The notes: generated by a model from the letters alone, not told the origin. A stretch of 64,000 nucleotides of DNA from an uncultured Lachnospiraceae bacterium (GCA_902794825.1 CADBIU010000006.1:1-64000); one strand, 5' to 3'; shown: positions 42,955 to 55,198, counted from the stretch's first letter. Program-made: numbers and translations.

Positions 42955-42981
42955 ACCTTCAAGTCAAACAGACCTGAAGGT
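42955..42981. terminator. Hairpin after Cna-B surface protein gene
   Basis: accttcaagtc (42955-42965) pairs with gacctgaaggt (42971-42981) with one mismatch. There is a strong T-run on the plus side and a weaker TCTTTATAAT on the minus side. It lies 43 bases past the minus-strand surface-protein gene, which it most likely terminates. Confidence 0.6.
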
Positions 42982-43023
42982 TTTTTTCTTAATATTGTAT
43001 TAAATCTTTCTATCATTTTTATA

Positions 43024-44673
43024 TTACTCTTTACTCTGTTCAAACCGCATCCAGATAAACAGCGCGATCACAGCCATAAGAAGCATCCCTCCCCAAAGAA
43101 GCGTATTAGAAGAATCCGCAGTCTTTGCGGAGTGAGTTTTTTTGATCGTAGTGCTTGTCCTCGCAGGCATGGACCTGGAGACTTTCGTTGTCAGAACTGT
43201 AGCGACGATTTTCCCCTCTTCGATGGTTCCCCGGCTTCTTTGTGAAATTTCTTCTTCGCCGCTTCTTCCTTCCGGCAGAGGTTCGTGACTGTTGGTGATC
43301 GTATAGCCGTCCAGATCGGAGCCGCTGATCAGCCCTGTATATCCTTCAAGCCTCTCTTCCACGACTGAATAGGACTGTCTGACACAGTCCGAATAGACTG
43401 CCAGTTCCTCAAATGTTCCGCTCCAGTCGTTCTCTTCACTGAGTGTGATCGTCCTGCCGGTTTCTTTTCCGTTCGCGTACAGAGTGACATTTACGCTTTC
43501 GGGCCTTGTGCCGTCATTATCATCATCGTCTTCCCATAAACCTGTTACGTCGATATCAATCGCAGGGTTTTGGGAAAGCGGCGTCAGATAAAGAGTTTCC
43601 TCAGTGTAATCTGTCGTTCCCCTGAATAATACCGCGTCCTCATCGGTCTCTTCAGAGTCCTCCTTAGAACCCGCGAAAATACGGCCGCCCTGTTCTATCA
43701 TATATTCACAATTTGCGTCTGTTTTTACGGCAAATCCTCTGTACCCTTCCGGCATGCTGAAACTGATCTCTCTGTTTCCCTGAGTATCCCGTATTCTAAT
43801 ATCAGAATAATCTGTCAGGTTCTCTTCCCCGGATCCGGCAAATACCGCAGTCAGGATCGACGCGGGCGCAAATCCCTCCGAAAACGTGTCTGCCTTCTCC
43901 CCGTCTCCATTTGGCATCGCATCTGAGATCGCGTGACCGGTTCCGTCGCAGAGAGCCAGCAGTGAAATTGTCTTATCAGAGATTAACGGAGCTCTGGCGG
44001 GAAGCGCATTGCTCTCCGCGCCGCATCCTATCGCGTCAGCGTTTTTCCCGGCGATAGCGGTGATATTCCCTTCTTCTATTGAAATAAGACCGCAGGCATA
44101 CTGCCCCCGGCTTGCTCCTATTGCCGCGGCTCCGTCTCCTCCGATCGCCGCTAGATATCCTTTTCCTTTTATGCGAAGATTTGCTTCCAGCAGGTGTCCT
44201 TCCTCCCCTCCGGGAAGAGTACCCGCTTCGATACCCGCATATCCTTCCGCGCCCTGGAGGAAATTCTCCATGACCGGCGCATCGCCTTCTTCAGTCTTTT
44301 CTACCTCTGCAAGACGTATTTCTGCGTCTGCTCCCGGGATCACCCTGAGAGCAGGTCCGTTTTCCGCTATGATCCTCACTCCGTTAAGCACAAGAGTCGC
44401 GTATCCGGAGACTTCTATTTTGTCCCTGGAGTAATCGACGGCAGGATTTAGCTTTATACAGACTGTTCCCCCGTAAATGTAAAGTTTTCCTTCCTCTTCC
44501 TCATATCTGAAGCTGCCGGCGGATTCCGCCTCTACGAGCAGAGAGCCCGCTTCCATCTGTGTTGTCTGCGGTACCTTATCTGCCGCTTCTGCCGCGTGAG
44601 CCCCCCGCCCCGCTGACGATACAAGGATCAGAATAACAGAGGAAATCCATATGATCCTTTTTATTGTATTCAT
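43024..44673 (-). CDS. Cell-surface protein with Cna-B domain and C-terminal anchor
   Basis: 549 aa. Signal peptide at 1-27 ending near AHA. A repetitive beta region (about 50-240) with SGYATLVLNGVRI, IRGKGYLAAIGGDG-like and AIGASRGQYACGLISIE segments looks like a beta-helix or carbohydrate-binding-type fold. A Cna-B domain follows (about 375-470: DVTGLWEDDDDNDGTRP, VTLYANGKE, WSGTFEELAVY, YTITNSHEP). The C-terminus has SAKTADSSN, then a hydrophobic segment (LLWGGMLLMAVIALFIW) and MRFEQSKE. This resembles a sortase signal with KTAD in place of KTGD/LPxTG, so it may be membrane-held rather than sorted. Confidence 0.8.
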   Translation of the reverse strand: MNTIKRIIWISSVILILVSSAGRGAHAAEAADKVPQTTQMEAGSLLVEAESAGSFRYEEEEGKLYIYGGTVCIKLNPAVDYSRDKIEVSGYATLVLNGVRIIAENGPALRVIPGADAEIRLAEVEKTEEGDAPVMENFLQGAEGYAGIEAGTLPGGEEGHLLEANLRIKGKGYLAAIGGDGAAAIGASRGQYACGLISIEEGNITAIAGKNADAIGCGAESNALPARAPLISDKTISLLALCDGTGHAISDAMPNGDGEKADTFSEGFAPASILTAVFAGSGEENLTDYSDIRIRDTQGNREISFSMPEGYRGFAVKTDANCEYMIEQGGRIFAGSKEDSEETDEDAVLFRGTTDYTEETLYLTPLSQNPAIDIDVTGLWEDDDDNDGTRPESVNVTLYANGKETGRTITLSEENDWSGTFEELAVYSDCVRQSYSVVEERLEGYTGLISGSDLDGYTITNSHEPLPEGRSGEEEISQRSRGTIEEGKIVATVLTTKVSRSMPARTSTTIKKTHSAKTADSSNTLLWGGMLLMAVIALFIWMRFEQSKE

Positions 44674-44905
44674 TTTCCGAATCCCTTTATAAACAAAAGA
44701 ATATGTTTTTGAGAATGCAATAGTCCTTTTATACTTAATTATTTTACTATTTTGTAATACTTTTGTAAATATTATTTCCTCATTATGTCATTGATTTAAT
44801 TAAATTTTTACAAATATTAACCAAATTAGTAGTGGAAATTCTTTTGTCATTCAATTACAATTTATGAGATTAAGGGTTTAGCAAAACTAAAGAAAGAGAG
44901 GACTT

Positions 44906-47900
44906 ATGGCACAACGCACTGATATTCATAAAATTTTGATCATCGGTTCAGGTCCCATCGTCATCGGGCAGGCGTGTGAATTTGACTATTCCGGCACTCA
45001 GGCCTGTAAAGCACTCCGAAGCCTCGGATATGAGATCGTACTCGTCAACTCCAATCCGGCTACTATCATGACAGATCCGGAGATGGCTGATATTACTTAT
45101 ATCGAACCTCTTAACGTCAGACGTATGGAGCAGATCATTGCGAAAGAACGTCCCGACGCTCTTCTTCCCAATCTCGGAGGTCAGTCCGGCCTCAATTTAT
45201 GTTCAGAGCTTTATAAAGAAGGAATTCTTGACAAATATGGCGTTAAAGTCATCGGCGTTCAGGTCGATGCTATTGAGCGCGGTGAAGACAGGATCGAGTT
45301 TAAAGAGACGATGAACAGTCTCGGGATTGAAATGGCCAGAAGCGAAGTCGCTTACTCAGTGGAGGAAGCGCTTGGGATTGCCGATGAGCTGGGTTATCCT
45401 GTAGTCCTTCGCCCCGCGTATACGATGGGAGGCGCCGGCGGCGGCCTTGTATATAATAAAGATGAACTTCGGACAGTGTGCGCCCGCGGCCTTCAGGCCA
45501 GTCTGATCCACCAGGTTCTCGTCGAGGAGTCTATCCTTGGCTGGGAAGAGCTTGAGTTGGAAGTCGTCCGCGACAAGGACAACAACATGATCACCGTATG
45601 CTTTATCGAGAATGTCGACCCGGTCGGCGTTCACACCGGTGACTCTTTCTGCACTGCTCCCATGCTCACGATCGATGAGGATCTGCAGAAAAAGCTTCAG
45701 GAGCAGTCCTACAAGATCGTAGAACACATCGGCGTCATCGGAGGTACAAATGTTCAGTTTGCCCACGACCCCAAGACGGGCCGCGTCGTCGTTATTGAGA
45801 TCAACCCCAGGACATCCCGCTCTTCCGCTCTCGCTTCCAAAGCGACCGGCTTTCCGATCGCCCTGGTCTCCGCTAAGCTCGCGACAGGTCTTACTCTCAG
45901 CGAACTTCCCTGCGGTAAGTACGGTACCCTGGATAAATATGTTCCCGACGGAGACTATGTCGTAGTTAAATTCGCGCGCTGGGCATTTGAAAAGTTCAAG
46001 GGCGTCAACGACCATCTCGGAACACAGATGCGTGCTGTCGGCGAAGTCATGAGTATTGGCAAAAACTACAAGGAGGCCTTCCAGAAGGCGATCCGTTCTC
46101 TCGAGAAAGACCGCTACGGCCTGGGCTTTGTCAAAAACTACAATGAACTCAGCAAAGAGAAGCTCCTGAAACTCCTCGTTATCCCTAACAGCGAACGCTA
46201 TTTTATCATGTATGAAGCTCTGCGCAAGGGCGCCACTGCCGATGAGATCTTCGCCCTGACAAGTGTCAAGCACTACTTCGTCAATCAGATGAAAGAGCTC
46301 GTGGAAGAAGAGGAAGCGCTGCTTCACTCACCTCTCACCGCAGAAGCTCTCATACAGGCCAAGAAGAACGGTTTCTCAGACAAATACCTCAGCCAGATCC
46401 TCGGAATCTCCGAAGAAGAGATCCGCACGAAGCGAGAGGAGCTCGGAGTCGTCGAGACCTGGGATGCCGTTCACGTCAGCGGCACCGAGGACAGCGCTTA
46501 CTACTACTCTACTTATAATGCGCCGGACAATGATCCGGTCTCTACCGACCGTCCGAAGATCATGATCCTCGGCGGAGGCCCCAACAGGATCGGCCAGGGT
46601 ATCGAATTCGATTACTGCTGCGTACATGCGGCCAAGTCGCTTCACAGCCTCGGATTCGAGACGATCATCGTCAACTGCAATCCCGAGACCGTCTCGACGG
46701 ATTACGATACATCGGACAAACTCTATTTTGAGCCCCTGACCCTCGAAGACGTTCTCTCGATCTACAATAAAGAGAAGCCTGTCGGCGTCATCGCCCAGTT
46801 CGGCGGCCAGACACCTCTGAACCTTGCGGCAGACCTCAAGGCCAACGGCGTCCGTATTCTCGGCACACAGCCCGAAGTTATCGACCTCGCGGAGGACCGC
46901 GATCACTTCCGCGCGATGATGGACAAACTCGGCATTCCCATGCCTGAGTCAGGAATGGCCACAACAGTTGAAGAAGCAACAGAAATTGCCAATTCGATCG
47001 GCTATCCCGTAATGGTCCGTCCTTCTTACGTCCTCGGCGGACGCGGCATGGAAGTCGTCTATGATGACGATTCCATGAAAGACTATATGCTTGCGGCTGT
47101 CGGCGTTACACCGGACCGTCCGATCCTGATCGACAGATTCCTCAACCACGCTATGGAGTGCGAGGCAGACGCGATCAGCGACGGTGAGCACGCCTATGTT
47201 CCCGCCGTCATGGAGCACATTGAGCTCGCAGGCATTCACTCCGGCGACTCCGCATGCATCATTCCTTCCAGACATATCCCGCAGGACAATCTGGAGACCA
47301 TTAAAGAGTACACCCGCAAGATCGCGGAGGAAATGCATGTCGTCGGCCTCATGAACATGCAGTATGCTATTGAAAACGGAAAGGTATACGTTCTGGAAGC
47401 CAATCCCAGAGCATCCCGAACCGTTCCGCTGGTATCCAAGGTCTGCGGAATCCGTATGGTTCCTCTTGCAACCGAGATCATTACCTCCGAGATCACCGGC
47501 AGACCCTCTCCCGTGCGCGCACTCGGAGAACGTACAATCCCTTACTACGGCGTTAAGGAAGCAGTCTTCCCCTTCAATATGTTCCAGGAAGTCGATCCGG
47601 TACTCGGACCCGAGATGCGCTCTACAGGCGAAGTTCTTGGCATTGCGGACAAGACAGGTGAAGCTTACTTCAAAGCACAGGAGGCTGCCAATGCGACGCT
47701 TCCTACTGAGGGAACGGTCCTGATCTCCGTCAACAAAAAGGATAAGCCTGAAGTGGCGGAAGTTGCTTCGATCTTCAGTGAATGCGGCTTCAAGATCCTG
47801 GCTACGGGAGGCACATGCGATCTGATCCAGGAAGCAGGCATCCCCGCTGAGCGGGTCAAGAAGCTCTACGAGGGACGTCCCAATATCCTTGACCTGATCA

Positions 47901-48115
47901 CTAACGGAAAGATCCAGCTCATCGTCAACTCTCCTGTCGGCAAAGACAGCATTCACGACGACAGCTATCTTAGAAAGAACGCCATCAAGGCCCGCGTTCC
48001 TTACATCACCACGATCGATGCGGCCCGCGCAGCAGCTGAGGGAATCCGCTATGTCAAGAAGCACGGCGACAGCGAGATCCGCTCACTGCAGGAGTGGCAC
48101 TCCCTGATCAAATGA
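44906..48115 (+). CDS. carB: Carbamoyl-phosphate synthase large subunit
   Basis: 1069 aa, full length. There are two homologous ATP-grasp halves: the first from IIGSGPIVIGQACEFDYSG, the second from ILGGGPNRIGQGIEFDY at about residue 555. Each half has its substrate loops (GGAGGGLVYN; VLGGRGMEVVYDD). The C-terminal MGS-like allosteric domain (ILATGGTCDLIQEAG) is present. It makes carbamoyl phosphate for arginine and pyrimidines, linking the arg genes and pyrBI elsewhere in the window. carA is not adjacent, which is unusual. The upstream 230 bases are very AT-rich with no clear riboswitch or attenuator. Confidence 0.97.
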   Translation: MAQRTDIHKILIIGSGPIVIGQACEFDYSGTQACKALRSLGYEIVLVNSNPATIMTDPEMADITYIEPLNVRRMEQIIAKERPDALLPNLGGQSGLNLCSELYKEGILDKYGVKVIGVQVDAIERGEDRIEFKETMNSLGIEMARSEVAYSVEEALGIADELGYPVVLRPAYTMGGAGGGLVYNKDELRTVCARGLQASLIHQVLVEESILGWEELELEVVRDKDNNMITVCFIENVDPVGVHTGDSFCTAPMLTIDEDLQKKLQEQSYKIVEHIGVIGGTNVQFAHDPKTGRVVVIEINPRTSRSSALASKATGFPIALVSAKLATGLTLSELPCGKYGTLDKYVPDGDYVVVKFARWAFEKFKGVNDHLGTQMRAVGEVMSIGKNYKEAFQKAIRSLEKDRYGLGFVKNYNELSKEKLLKLLVIPNSERYFIMYEALRKGATADEIFALTSVKHYFVNQMKELVEEEEALLHSPLTAEALIQAKKNGFSDKYLSQILGISEEEIRTKREELGVVETWDAVHVSGTEDSAYYYSTYNAPDNDPVSTDRPKIMILGGGPNRIGQGIEFDYCCVHAAKSLHSLGFETIIVNCNPETVSTDYDTSDKLYFEPLTLEDVLSIYNKEKPVGVIAQFGGQTPLNLAADLKANGVRILGTQPEVIDLAEDRDHFRAMMDKLGIPMPESGMATTVEEATEIANSIGYPVMVRPSYVLGGRGMEVVYDDDSMKDYMLAAVGVTPDRPILIDRFLNHAMECEADAISDGEHAYVPAVMEHIELAGIHSGDSACIIPSRHIPQDNLETIKEYTRKIAEEMHVVGLMNMQYAIENGKVYVLEANPRASRTVPLVSKVCGIRMVPLATEIITSEITGRPSPVRALGERTIPYYGVKEAVFPFNMFQEVDPVLGPEMRSTGEVLGIADKTGEAYFKAQEAANATLPTEGTVLISVNKKDKPEVAEVASIFSECGFKILATGGTCDLIQEAGIPAERVKKLYEGRPNILDLITNGKIQLIVNSPVGKDSIHDDSYLRKNAIKARVPYITTIDAARAAAEGIRYVKKHGDSEIRSLQEWHSLIK

Positions 48116-48130
48116 TCGCATAAAAGCAAA

Positions 48131-48162
48131 AAAAGAGATCGGACATCCGTCCGATCTCTTTT
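48131..48162. terminator. Bidirectional terminator between carB and atpC
   Basis: aaaagagatcggac (48131-48144) pairs perfectly with gtccgatctctttt (48149-48162) around a four-base loop, with A- and T-rich flanks on both sides. It terminates carB on the plus strand and the ATP synthase operon on the minus strand. Confidence 0.9.
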
Positions 48163-48177
48163 CATTTTATACACCGG

Positions 48178-48582
48178 TTAATGCTTTGCACTGTTGATCC
48201 TGACCAGCGCTCTGTACAGCTTGGCTTCCGCTTTGACTCTGGAAATCTCATCCAGGTTATCATGCGCAAGTTTCTCTTCCGCTCTCTTCTTAGCTTCCAT
48301 TGCTCTCGCGACATCAATATCTTCGCCCCATTCCCAGGTCGTGGGAATGATACGGCAATGATTGTTCATCATCGAAAGCATTCCGCCGATACAAGCGGCT
48401 TTTCGCTCGGTTCCATCTTCCATCACTACCGTCGCAGTGCCCATTCCGATGGCAGTCACATAATTCATATGCCTGGCGAGAATGGCAAGATCACCGTGTA
48501 TGGTGCGCAGTTTGACCCGCTGCACCTCTCCGTCATATTCAAGGCCATCCATGGAGACGACCTGTAACCGGAAGGTTGCCAT
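48178..48582 (-). CDS. atpC: F-type ATP synthase epsilon subunit
   Basis: 134 aa. N-terminal beta-sandwich (LQVVSMDGLEYDGEVQRVKL, LAILARHMNYVTAI, GMLSMMNNHCRIIPTTWEW) and a C-terminal helical hairpin (AMEAKKRAEEKLAHDN). It belongs to the central stalk and can inhibit ATP hydrolysis through the C-terminal helices. Last gene of the operon, 34 bases after atpD. Confidence 0.95.
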   Translation of the reverse strand: MATFRLQVVSMDGLEYDGEVQRVKLRTIHGDLAILARHMNYVTAIGMGTATVVMEDGTERKAACIGGMLSMMNNHCRIIPTTWEWGEDIDVARAMEAKKRAEEKLAHDNLDEISRVKAEAKLYRALVRINSAKH

Positions 48583-48616
48583 AGCGTCTTCCTCCCTTCA
48601 TTTGCGATTGTAATCT

Positions 48617-50011
<1,395 letters not shown>

Positions 50012-50025
50012 CTACTCCTTTAGTA

Positions 50026-50898
50026 TCAATTCCCTTCTGCGCCAGCAACGATCTCCGTGATCTCCTGCGTGATGCTCGCCTGTCTCGCTCTGTTGTAGTA
50101 CAGGCTGAGTTTCTCGATCATCTCACCGGCATTGTCCGTTGCCGCTTCCATCGCGGTACGTCTCGCAGCCAGCTCACTTGCCACCGATACATTAATACTG
50201 GTGTACAAAAGACCAGCAAGATATTCAGGTACGATCGCGTTAAAGACAGTTTCACTGTCCGGTTCATAAAGAATCAGATCGCGCACCGGCTCCTTTTTCT
50301 TCTGGTCGTCAGCTGCCTCTTCTTCGAAATCAGAGAGCGGCAGGAGCGACGTCGATCTGGGAGTCTGCGTCATCATGGAAACGAAGTCCGTATAGCACAG
50401 AAGAACGTGTCCGAATTTTCCTTTGGAATAAGCGTCACAGATTAGTTTGGCGATACCGAAGCAGTCGGAAACACTGATCTTTGCGACTTCTGAGTATGCC
50501 TCGGTGAAAAGTTCCACGCCGTGATGGCGGAAATACTCGACAGATTTTTTACCTATGGGCAGGACCATATAGTCCCGGCCCTTCGTTTCGCTCTCCATAA
50601 ACTTGAAAAGATTGGAGTTGTAGCCGCCTGCAAGTCCTCTGTCACCCGCGATCACGATATACAGCCATTTGTCATTGGCCACCTGCTTCGTATAAGGAGA
50701 CTGGAAATCTGTATTTCCGCAGGCAATATCAGTGAGCGTTTCCCTCATAATAGAGAAATAAGGTTTACTCTGATCTGCCTTGTCCTTTGCTTTGCGAAGC
50801 TTGGATGCCGCCACCAGCTGCATAGCCTTGGTGATCTGCATAGTGTTCTGAACGCTTTTGATCCGGAGTTTTACAGCTTTCATATTAGTAGCTGCCAT
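50026..50898 (-). CDS. atpG: F-type ATP synthase gamma subunit
   Basis: 290 aa. The N-terminal helix (MKAVKLRIKSVQNTMQITKAM) and the C-terminal helix (RRTAMEAATDNAGEMIEKL, NRARQASITQEITEIV) form the rotating coiled coil. GDRGLAGGYNSN is the conserved Rossmann-part motif. It sits between atpA and atpD with short spacers. Confidence 0.97.
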   Translation of the reverse strand: MAATNMKAVKLRIKSVQNTMQITKAMQLVAASKLRKAKDKADQSKPYFSIMRETLTDIACGNTDFQSPYTKQVANDKWLYIVIAGDRGLAGGYNSNLFKFMESETKGRDYMVLPIGKKSVEYFRHHGVELFTEAYSEVAKISVSDCFGIAKLICDAYSKGKFGHVLLCYTDFVSMMTQTPRSTSLLPLSDFEEEAADDQKKKEPVRDLILYEPDSETVFNAIVPEYLAGLLYTSINVSVASELAARRTAMEAATDNAGEMIEKLSLYYNRARQASITQEITEIVAGAEGN

Positions 50899-50927
50899 AT
50901 TTAAATCCCTCCGTTATCTGTTTCTTT

Positions 50928-52454
50928 TTATCTGTTTCTCTTCTTTATGAACTCCTGCGTATAAGCAGTCAGGGCTGCCTTCAGTGCTGTTTCAGCTTCT
51001 TCGTCCAGTGCTCCGGTCTCACGGATCCTTCTCATAGCTGCCACTCCGTCCGGATCTTCATCCAGGCGTCTGTACATGCCTTTCTCATATTCCGCGATCT
51101 CATCGACCTCTACATCCGTGAGGATTCCTCTTACGACCGCGTAAAGGATCGCGACCTGCTTCTCTACGGGAACAGGCTGAGATTTATCCTGCTTGAGAAC
51201 TTCCACGATTCTTTCGCCTTGTGCAAGACGAGCCTTGGTGTCGGCATCCAGATCCGATCCGAACTGAGCAAAGCTCTGCAGTTCACGGTACTGCGAATAG
51301 ATCAGCTTCAGTGTACCGGCAACTTTCTTCATGGCCTTGATCTGAGCATTGCCGCCGACTCGGGATACAGAGATACCGGGGTTGACAGCAGGCATGATGC
51401 CGGAGTGGAAAAGCTCCGTCTCAAGGAAGATCTGGCCATCTGTGATAGAGATGACGTTGGTAGGAATATAAGCGGATACGTCACCTGCCTGCGTCTCGAT
51501 GATCGGAAGCGCAGTAAGGGAACCGCCGCCCAGATCTTCAGAGAGTTTCGCCGCTCTCTCAAGAAGTCTTGAGTGCAGATAGAATACGTCTCCGGGATAA
51601 GCCTCACGTCCCGGGGGACGGCGGATCAGCAGGGACAGGGCACGGTATGCCACCGCGTGCTTGGAAAGATCATCATAAATGATCAGCACATGTTTGCCCT
51701 TGTTCATGAAATATTCGCCCATTGCGCATCCTGAATAAGGCGCAATGTACTGAAGCGGTGAGGGCTCGGAAGCAGTAGCCGCAACGACGATGGAGTAATC
51801 CATTGCGCCGCCTTCCTGCAGCTCGTTCACGATGCCTGTGACCGTGGAGCGTTTCTGACCGATCGCGACATAAATACAGATAACGTCCTTTCCCTTCTGG
51901 TTCAGGATCGTATCGATGGCGATCGTGGTCTTGCCTGTCTGACGGTCACCGATGATCAGCTCACGCTGTCCTCTTCCGATCGGGATCATGGAGTCAATAG
52001 CCTTGATTCCTGTCTGAAGGGGCTCTTTAACGGGCTGTCTTTCAATAATGCCGTGTGCAGGGGATTCCACAGGACGAAACTCTGTGGTATCAATAGGGCC
52101 TGCACCGTCGATCGGCTGTCCGATTGCGTTTACTACACGGCCGATCATTGCTTCTCCTACGGGAACGGAAACGACGCGGCCGGTTCTCTTTACTGTCTGG
52201 CCTTCGTTAATACCCTTGTCTTCGCCGAAAAGGACGACAGAGACACTTGTTTCCTCAAGGTTCTGCGCCATGCCGAAGGTTCCGTTCTCGAACTCAAGAA
52301 GCTCACCCGCCATGCAGTTCACCAGGCCGCTTACCCTGGAGATACCGTCGCCGACGGTAAGGACCGTTCCGGTCTCATTCTGTATGATCGCATTCTGATA
52401 ATTCTTAATCTGACTGCGGATCACCTGGGATATCTTCTCTGGTTTTAATTCCAT
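50928..52454 (-). CDS. atpA: F-type ATP synthase alpha subunit
   Basis: 508 aa. Walker [22 protein letters not shown] region, and the signature [14 protein letters not shown] are present. It is the non-catalytic nucleotide-binding partner of beta. The start overlaps the atpH stop by one base (TAATG type), showing translational coupling. Confidence 0.98.
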   Translation of the reverse strand: MELKPEKISQVIRSQIKNYQNAIIQNETGTVLTVGDGISRVSGLVNCMAGELLEFENGTFGMAQNLEETSVSVVLFGEDKGINEGQTVKRTGRVVSVPVGEAMIGRVVNAIGQPIDGAGPIDTTEFRPVESPAHGIIERQPVKEPLQTGIKAIDSMIPIGRGQRELIIGDRQTGKTTIAIDTILNQKGKDVICIYVAIGQKRSTVTGIVNELQEGGAMDYSIVVAATASEPSPLQYIAPYSGCAMGEYFMNKGKHVLIIYDDLSKHAVAYRALSLLIRRPPGREAYPGDVFYLHSRLLERAAKLSEDLGGGSLTALPIIETQAGDVSAYIPTNVISITDGQIFLETELFHSGIMPAVNPGISVSRVGGNAQIKAMKKVAGTLKLIYSQYRELQSFAQFGSDLDADTKARLAQGERIVEVLKQDKSQPVPVEKQVAILYAVVRGILTDVEVDEIAEYEKGMYRRLDEDPDGVAAMRRIRETGALDEEAETALKAALTAYTQEFIKKRNR

Positions 52455-53020
52455 TAGTTTATTCCTTTACAATACTGTTTCACTGACCTTTTTGCGAAGG
52501 TCGGTTTGCGAAGGTCGGCAAGCCTGCCCATGACGGTGCCGTCCAGCAATCTGCCTCCGATCTCAACTTTGAGACCGCCGAGGACACTGCCGTCGACTTT
52601 CTGCCTGAGAATAACTTTCTTTCCGCTGATCTGTTCCAATTTGGCTCTTAGTGAATCGACCTGCGCGTCTGTCAGTTCTACCGCGCTGGTCACTGTCGCC
52701 TCTTCAATACCGTGATCCTTGTTGTAAGATTCCCGGAATGTGCGGCAGCATAAGCCGAATCCTCTGAGCAGATTGTTCTCAAGCAGGATCATCAAGAAAT
52801 TCTGCAGATACGGATGCAGCTGATCCCTGAACGCTTCTTCGAGAAGACCCAGACGTTCTCTTCTGGGGATCGAGGGTTCAAGGAGAAGCGTGATATAATC
52901 GGGGTTCTCCTTAAATATCACATTCACAGCTTCCATCTGCTTCAAAATCTCTTCGGAGAGACCTTCCTCCGCAGCAAGGTCGTACAGGCTCTGCCCGTAC
53001 AGACTCGTCGCTGTCGTCAT
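52454..53020 (-). CDS. atpH: F-type ATP synthase delta subunit
   Basis: 188 aa. An N-terminal helical bundle ([28 protein letters not shown]) and the conserved C-terminal [19 protein letters not shown] are typical of OSCP/delta. It joins the b-subunit stalk to F1. It overlaps atpF by four bases. Confidence 0.95.
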   Translation of the reverse strand: MTTATSLYGQSLYDLAAEEGLSEEILKQMEAVNVIFKENPDYITLLLEPSIPRRERLGLLEEAFRDQLHPYLQNFLMILLENNLLRGFGLCCRTFRESYNKDHGIEEATVTSAVELTDAQVDSLRAKLEQISGKKVILRQKVDGSVLGGLKVEIGGRLLDGTVMGRLADLRKPTFAKRSVKQYCKGIN

Positions 53021-53526
53021 GATGCCTCTCCTACATTTTTAATGAACTCATCAATAAGCTTCTTGTGATCGGCTTCGTTGATCTCTTTTTCAACGACTTT
53101 ACCCGCGATATCCATCGCGAGTCCGCCGATCTCATCCTTGACTTCATTGATCGCTTTCTTCTTCTCCTGTGCGATATCCGCCTCAGCTTTTCTGCGGATT
53201 CCTGCTGCGTGCTCCTGGGCCTGCTTCAGGGTCTCATCCGCTTTGATCTGAGCTTCCTTCTGGGCGCTCTGCACGATCTGTGCAGCTTCCGCTCTCGCAC
53301 CGGCCAGCCCCTCTTCGTACTGTACTTTAAGACTGTCCGCAGCTTCCTTAGCTTCTCTTGCCTCTTTGATCTCCTGATCAGCCATTTGTCTTCTCTTTTC
53401 AAGGACCTCATTAATGGGTTTGAAAAGGAAACGCTTGATCAGGTACACCTGAATGAACAGGTTGAGGATCTGTGCGATGAAGGTCCACGGGATGATCGTC
53501 ACAAGTTCCTGTGTACCACTACTCAT
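53017..53526 (-). CDS. atpF: F-type ATP synthase b subunit
   Basis: 169 aa. One N-terminal membrane helix (IIPWTFIAQILNLFIQVYL) with the conserved FLFKPI exit, then a long charged coiled coil (EKRRQMADQEIKEAREAKEA to the C-terminus). It is the peripheral stalk. The 64-base gap to atpE is unremarkable. Confidence 0.95.
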   Translation of the reverse strand: MSSGTQELVTIIPWTFIAQILNLFIQVYLIKRFLFKPINEVLEKRRQMADQEIKEAREAKEAADSLKVQYEEGLAGARAEAAQIVQSAQKEAQIKADETLKQAQEHAAGIRRKAEADIAQEKKKAINEVKDEIGGLAMDIAGKVVEKEINEADHKKLIDEFIKNVGEAS

Positions 53527-53590
53527 TTATGCCTCCTTGTGGCTGCAGCGTCCCATCAGGGACGGTAGTTGCTTCAGTAACAGCCAGGAT

Positions 53591-53911
<321 letters not shown>

Positions 53912-53979
53912 TCATTGCGCGTTGAGTTCGAATAATAAAGATCCGGGGAGATCAGATCACTGACACCCCTTGTGCGCCA

Positions 53980-54744
53980 TTATCCTTCCGCTGCGTTAGC
54001 GATGTACATGATCGTCAGCATTGTAAAGATAAATGCCTGCATTACGCCCGAGAACCAGTCAAAATAGAATGACAGGATCGCGGGAATACCTACGCTAAGA
54101 ATAGGTATATGACTCAGAAAATCGCCTACAGCACCGGGAATAAGTCCCAGCAGTGCAGCTGACGCCACAGCCAGCGCCGCGTAGATCAGCCCGTTGATGA
54201 CCACACCGGACAGAATATTGCCGAAATGACGGCATGCCATACTGACAGGCGTAGCCAGTTCTGAAAGGATGTTGAAAGGGGTCATAACCGCGATCGGTTC
54301 CGTAAATCCCTTCATGTAACCCAAGATGCCGCCGGCCTTTATCTTTTCCATCGTGATCATGATGAAAACGACTACCGCCCAGCCTGCTTCCGTTGAAAGA
54401 TCTGCTGTCGGGCTTCTGAAAATTCCGGTCAGGCTGATCAGATTAGATACGACACTTGTGGCAAACAGTGCTGACACAAAAGGTATAAGCCTGTCAAATT
54501 TTGTTCCGCCTGTGTTGTTTCTGACAAGATTATTTGCCGAATCCACAATCATCTCCGCAATCGCCTGACGCTTTGAGATCTTTTCAACTTTAAGGTCTCT
54601 CGTCAGATAAATACATAAACCGGTGATGATCGCCATTACGATCCAGCTGACTACCCATGTCTCCGTGATAAGAATGTCACCGAGAACAGGGATCCCCGTT
54701 GGAATTCGAAAGAATATCCTAGCTCCGGAAATATCAAATTCCAT
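53980..54744 (-). CDS. atpB: F-type ATP synthase a subunit
   Basis: 254 aa with five to six membrane helices. Recognisable pieces: DLKVEKISKRQAIAEMIVD, NLISLTGIFRSPTADLST, and the region ACRHFGNILSGVVINGLIY that holds the conserved ion-channel Arg. The ending FDWFSGVMQAFIFTMLTIMY is typical. It forms the ion half-channels against the c ring. Confidence 0.95.
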   Translation of the reverse strand: MEFDISGARIFFRIPTGIPVLGDILITETWVVSWIVMAIITGLCIYLTRDLKVEKISKRQAIAEMIVDSANNLVRNNTGGTKFDRLIPFVSALFATSVVSNLISLTGIFRSPTADLSTEAGWAVVVFIMITMEKIKAGGILGYMKGFTEPIAVMTPFNILSELATPVSMACRHFGNILSGVVINGLIYAALAVASAALLGLIPGAVGDFLSHIPILSVGIPAILSFYFDWFSGVMQAFIFTMLTIMYIANAAEG

Positions 54745-54767
54745 CTCTACACATCCACCTCCTTCCT

Positions 54768-55103
54768 TTAGTTCTTAACCCCATTGATGATCCCTTTGCC
54801 TTTGATCAGGAGGCTCGGCCAGAGAAGGGGCAGGATCCCGGCCACAGGATTTATGAATTTAAGAACCATACAGAGGACGCACCAGATGAGCTGCAGAAAT
54901 GTTCTGTATCTGTAACTCACTTGCATTGATCGATATGCCTGGTCATAGTTCTCAATTCCGGCTACTTTCTGCACAGTCAGCGCCATCAGGAAGAAATTCC
55001 CGACCGCGACCGCGCAGCCTCCGGCCGCTCCCAGAATGACCGGAATTCCCATGGGGACCTGCTCCGGAAACACTCTGTTCAGGCCAAAAAATGCACACAC
55101 CAT
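54768..55103 (-). CDS. AtpI-like membrane protein of the ATP synthase operon
   Basis: 111 aa with four hydrophobic segments (about 1-10, 18-37, 60-78 and 82-98), with PLLWPSLLIKGKGI near the end. Position directly upstream of atpB and size are those of AtpI/ATP synthase I subunits, thought to assist c-ring assembly. The start ATG follows a hydrophobic open stretch, so a somewhat earlier start is possible. Confidence 0.75.
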   Translation of the reverse strand: MVCAFFGLNRVFPEQVPMGIPVILGAAGGCAVAVGNFFLMALTVQKVAGIENYDQAYRSMQVSYRYRTFLQLIWCVLCMVLKFINPVAGILPLLWPSLLIKGKGIINGVKN

Positions 55104-55198
55104 TAATACGCTGAGGATCAGTGATCCCAGCGCAACAAATATACTAATCGCCGACCATCGCCAGGGCGGCTCCGGATTCCTAAGCCGCCTATGGAAGA

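Noticed and set aside
45356..48064. Long minus-strand frames opposite carB
   Set aside because: carB is full length with all motifs; the antisense frames have no homology pattern.
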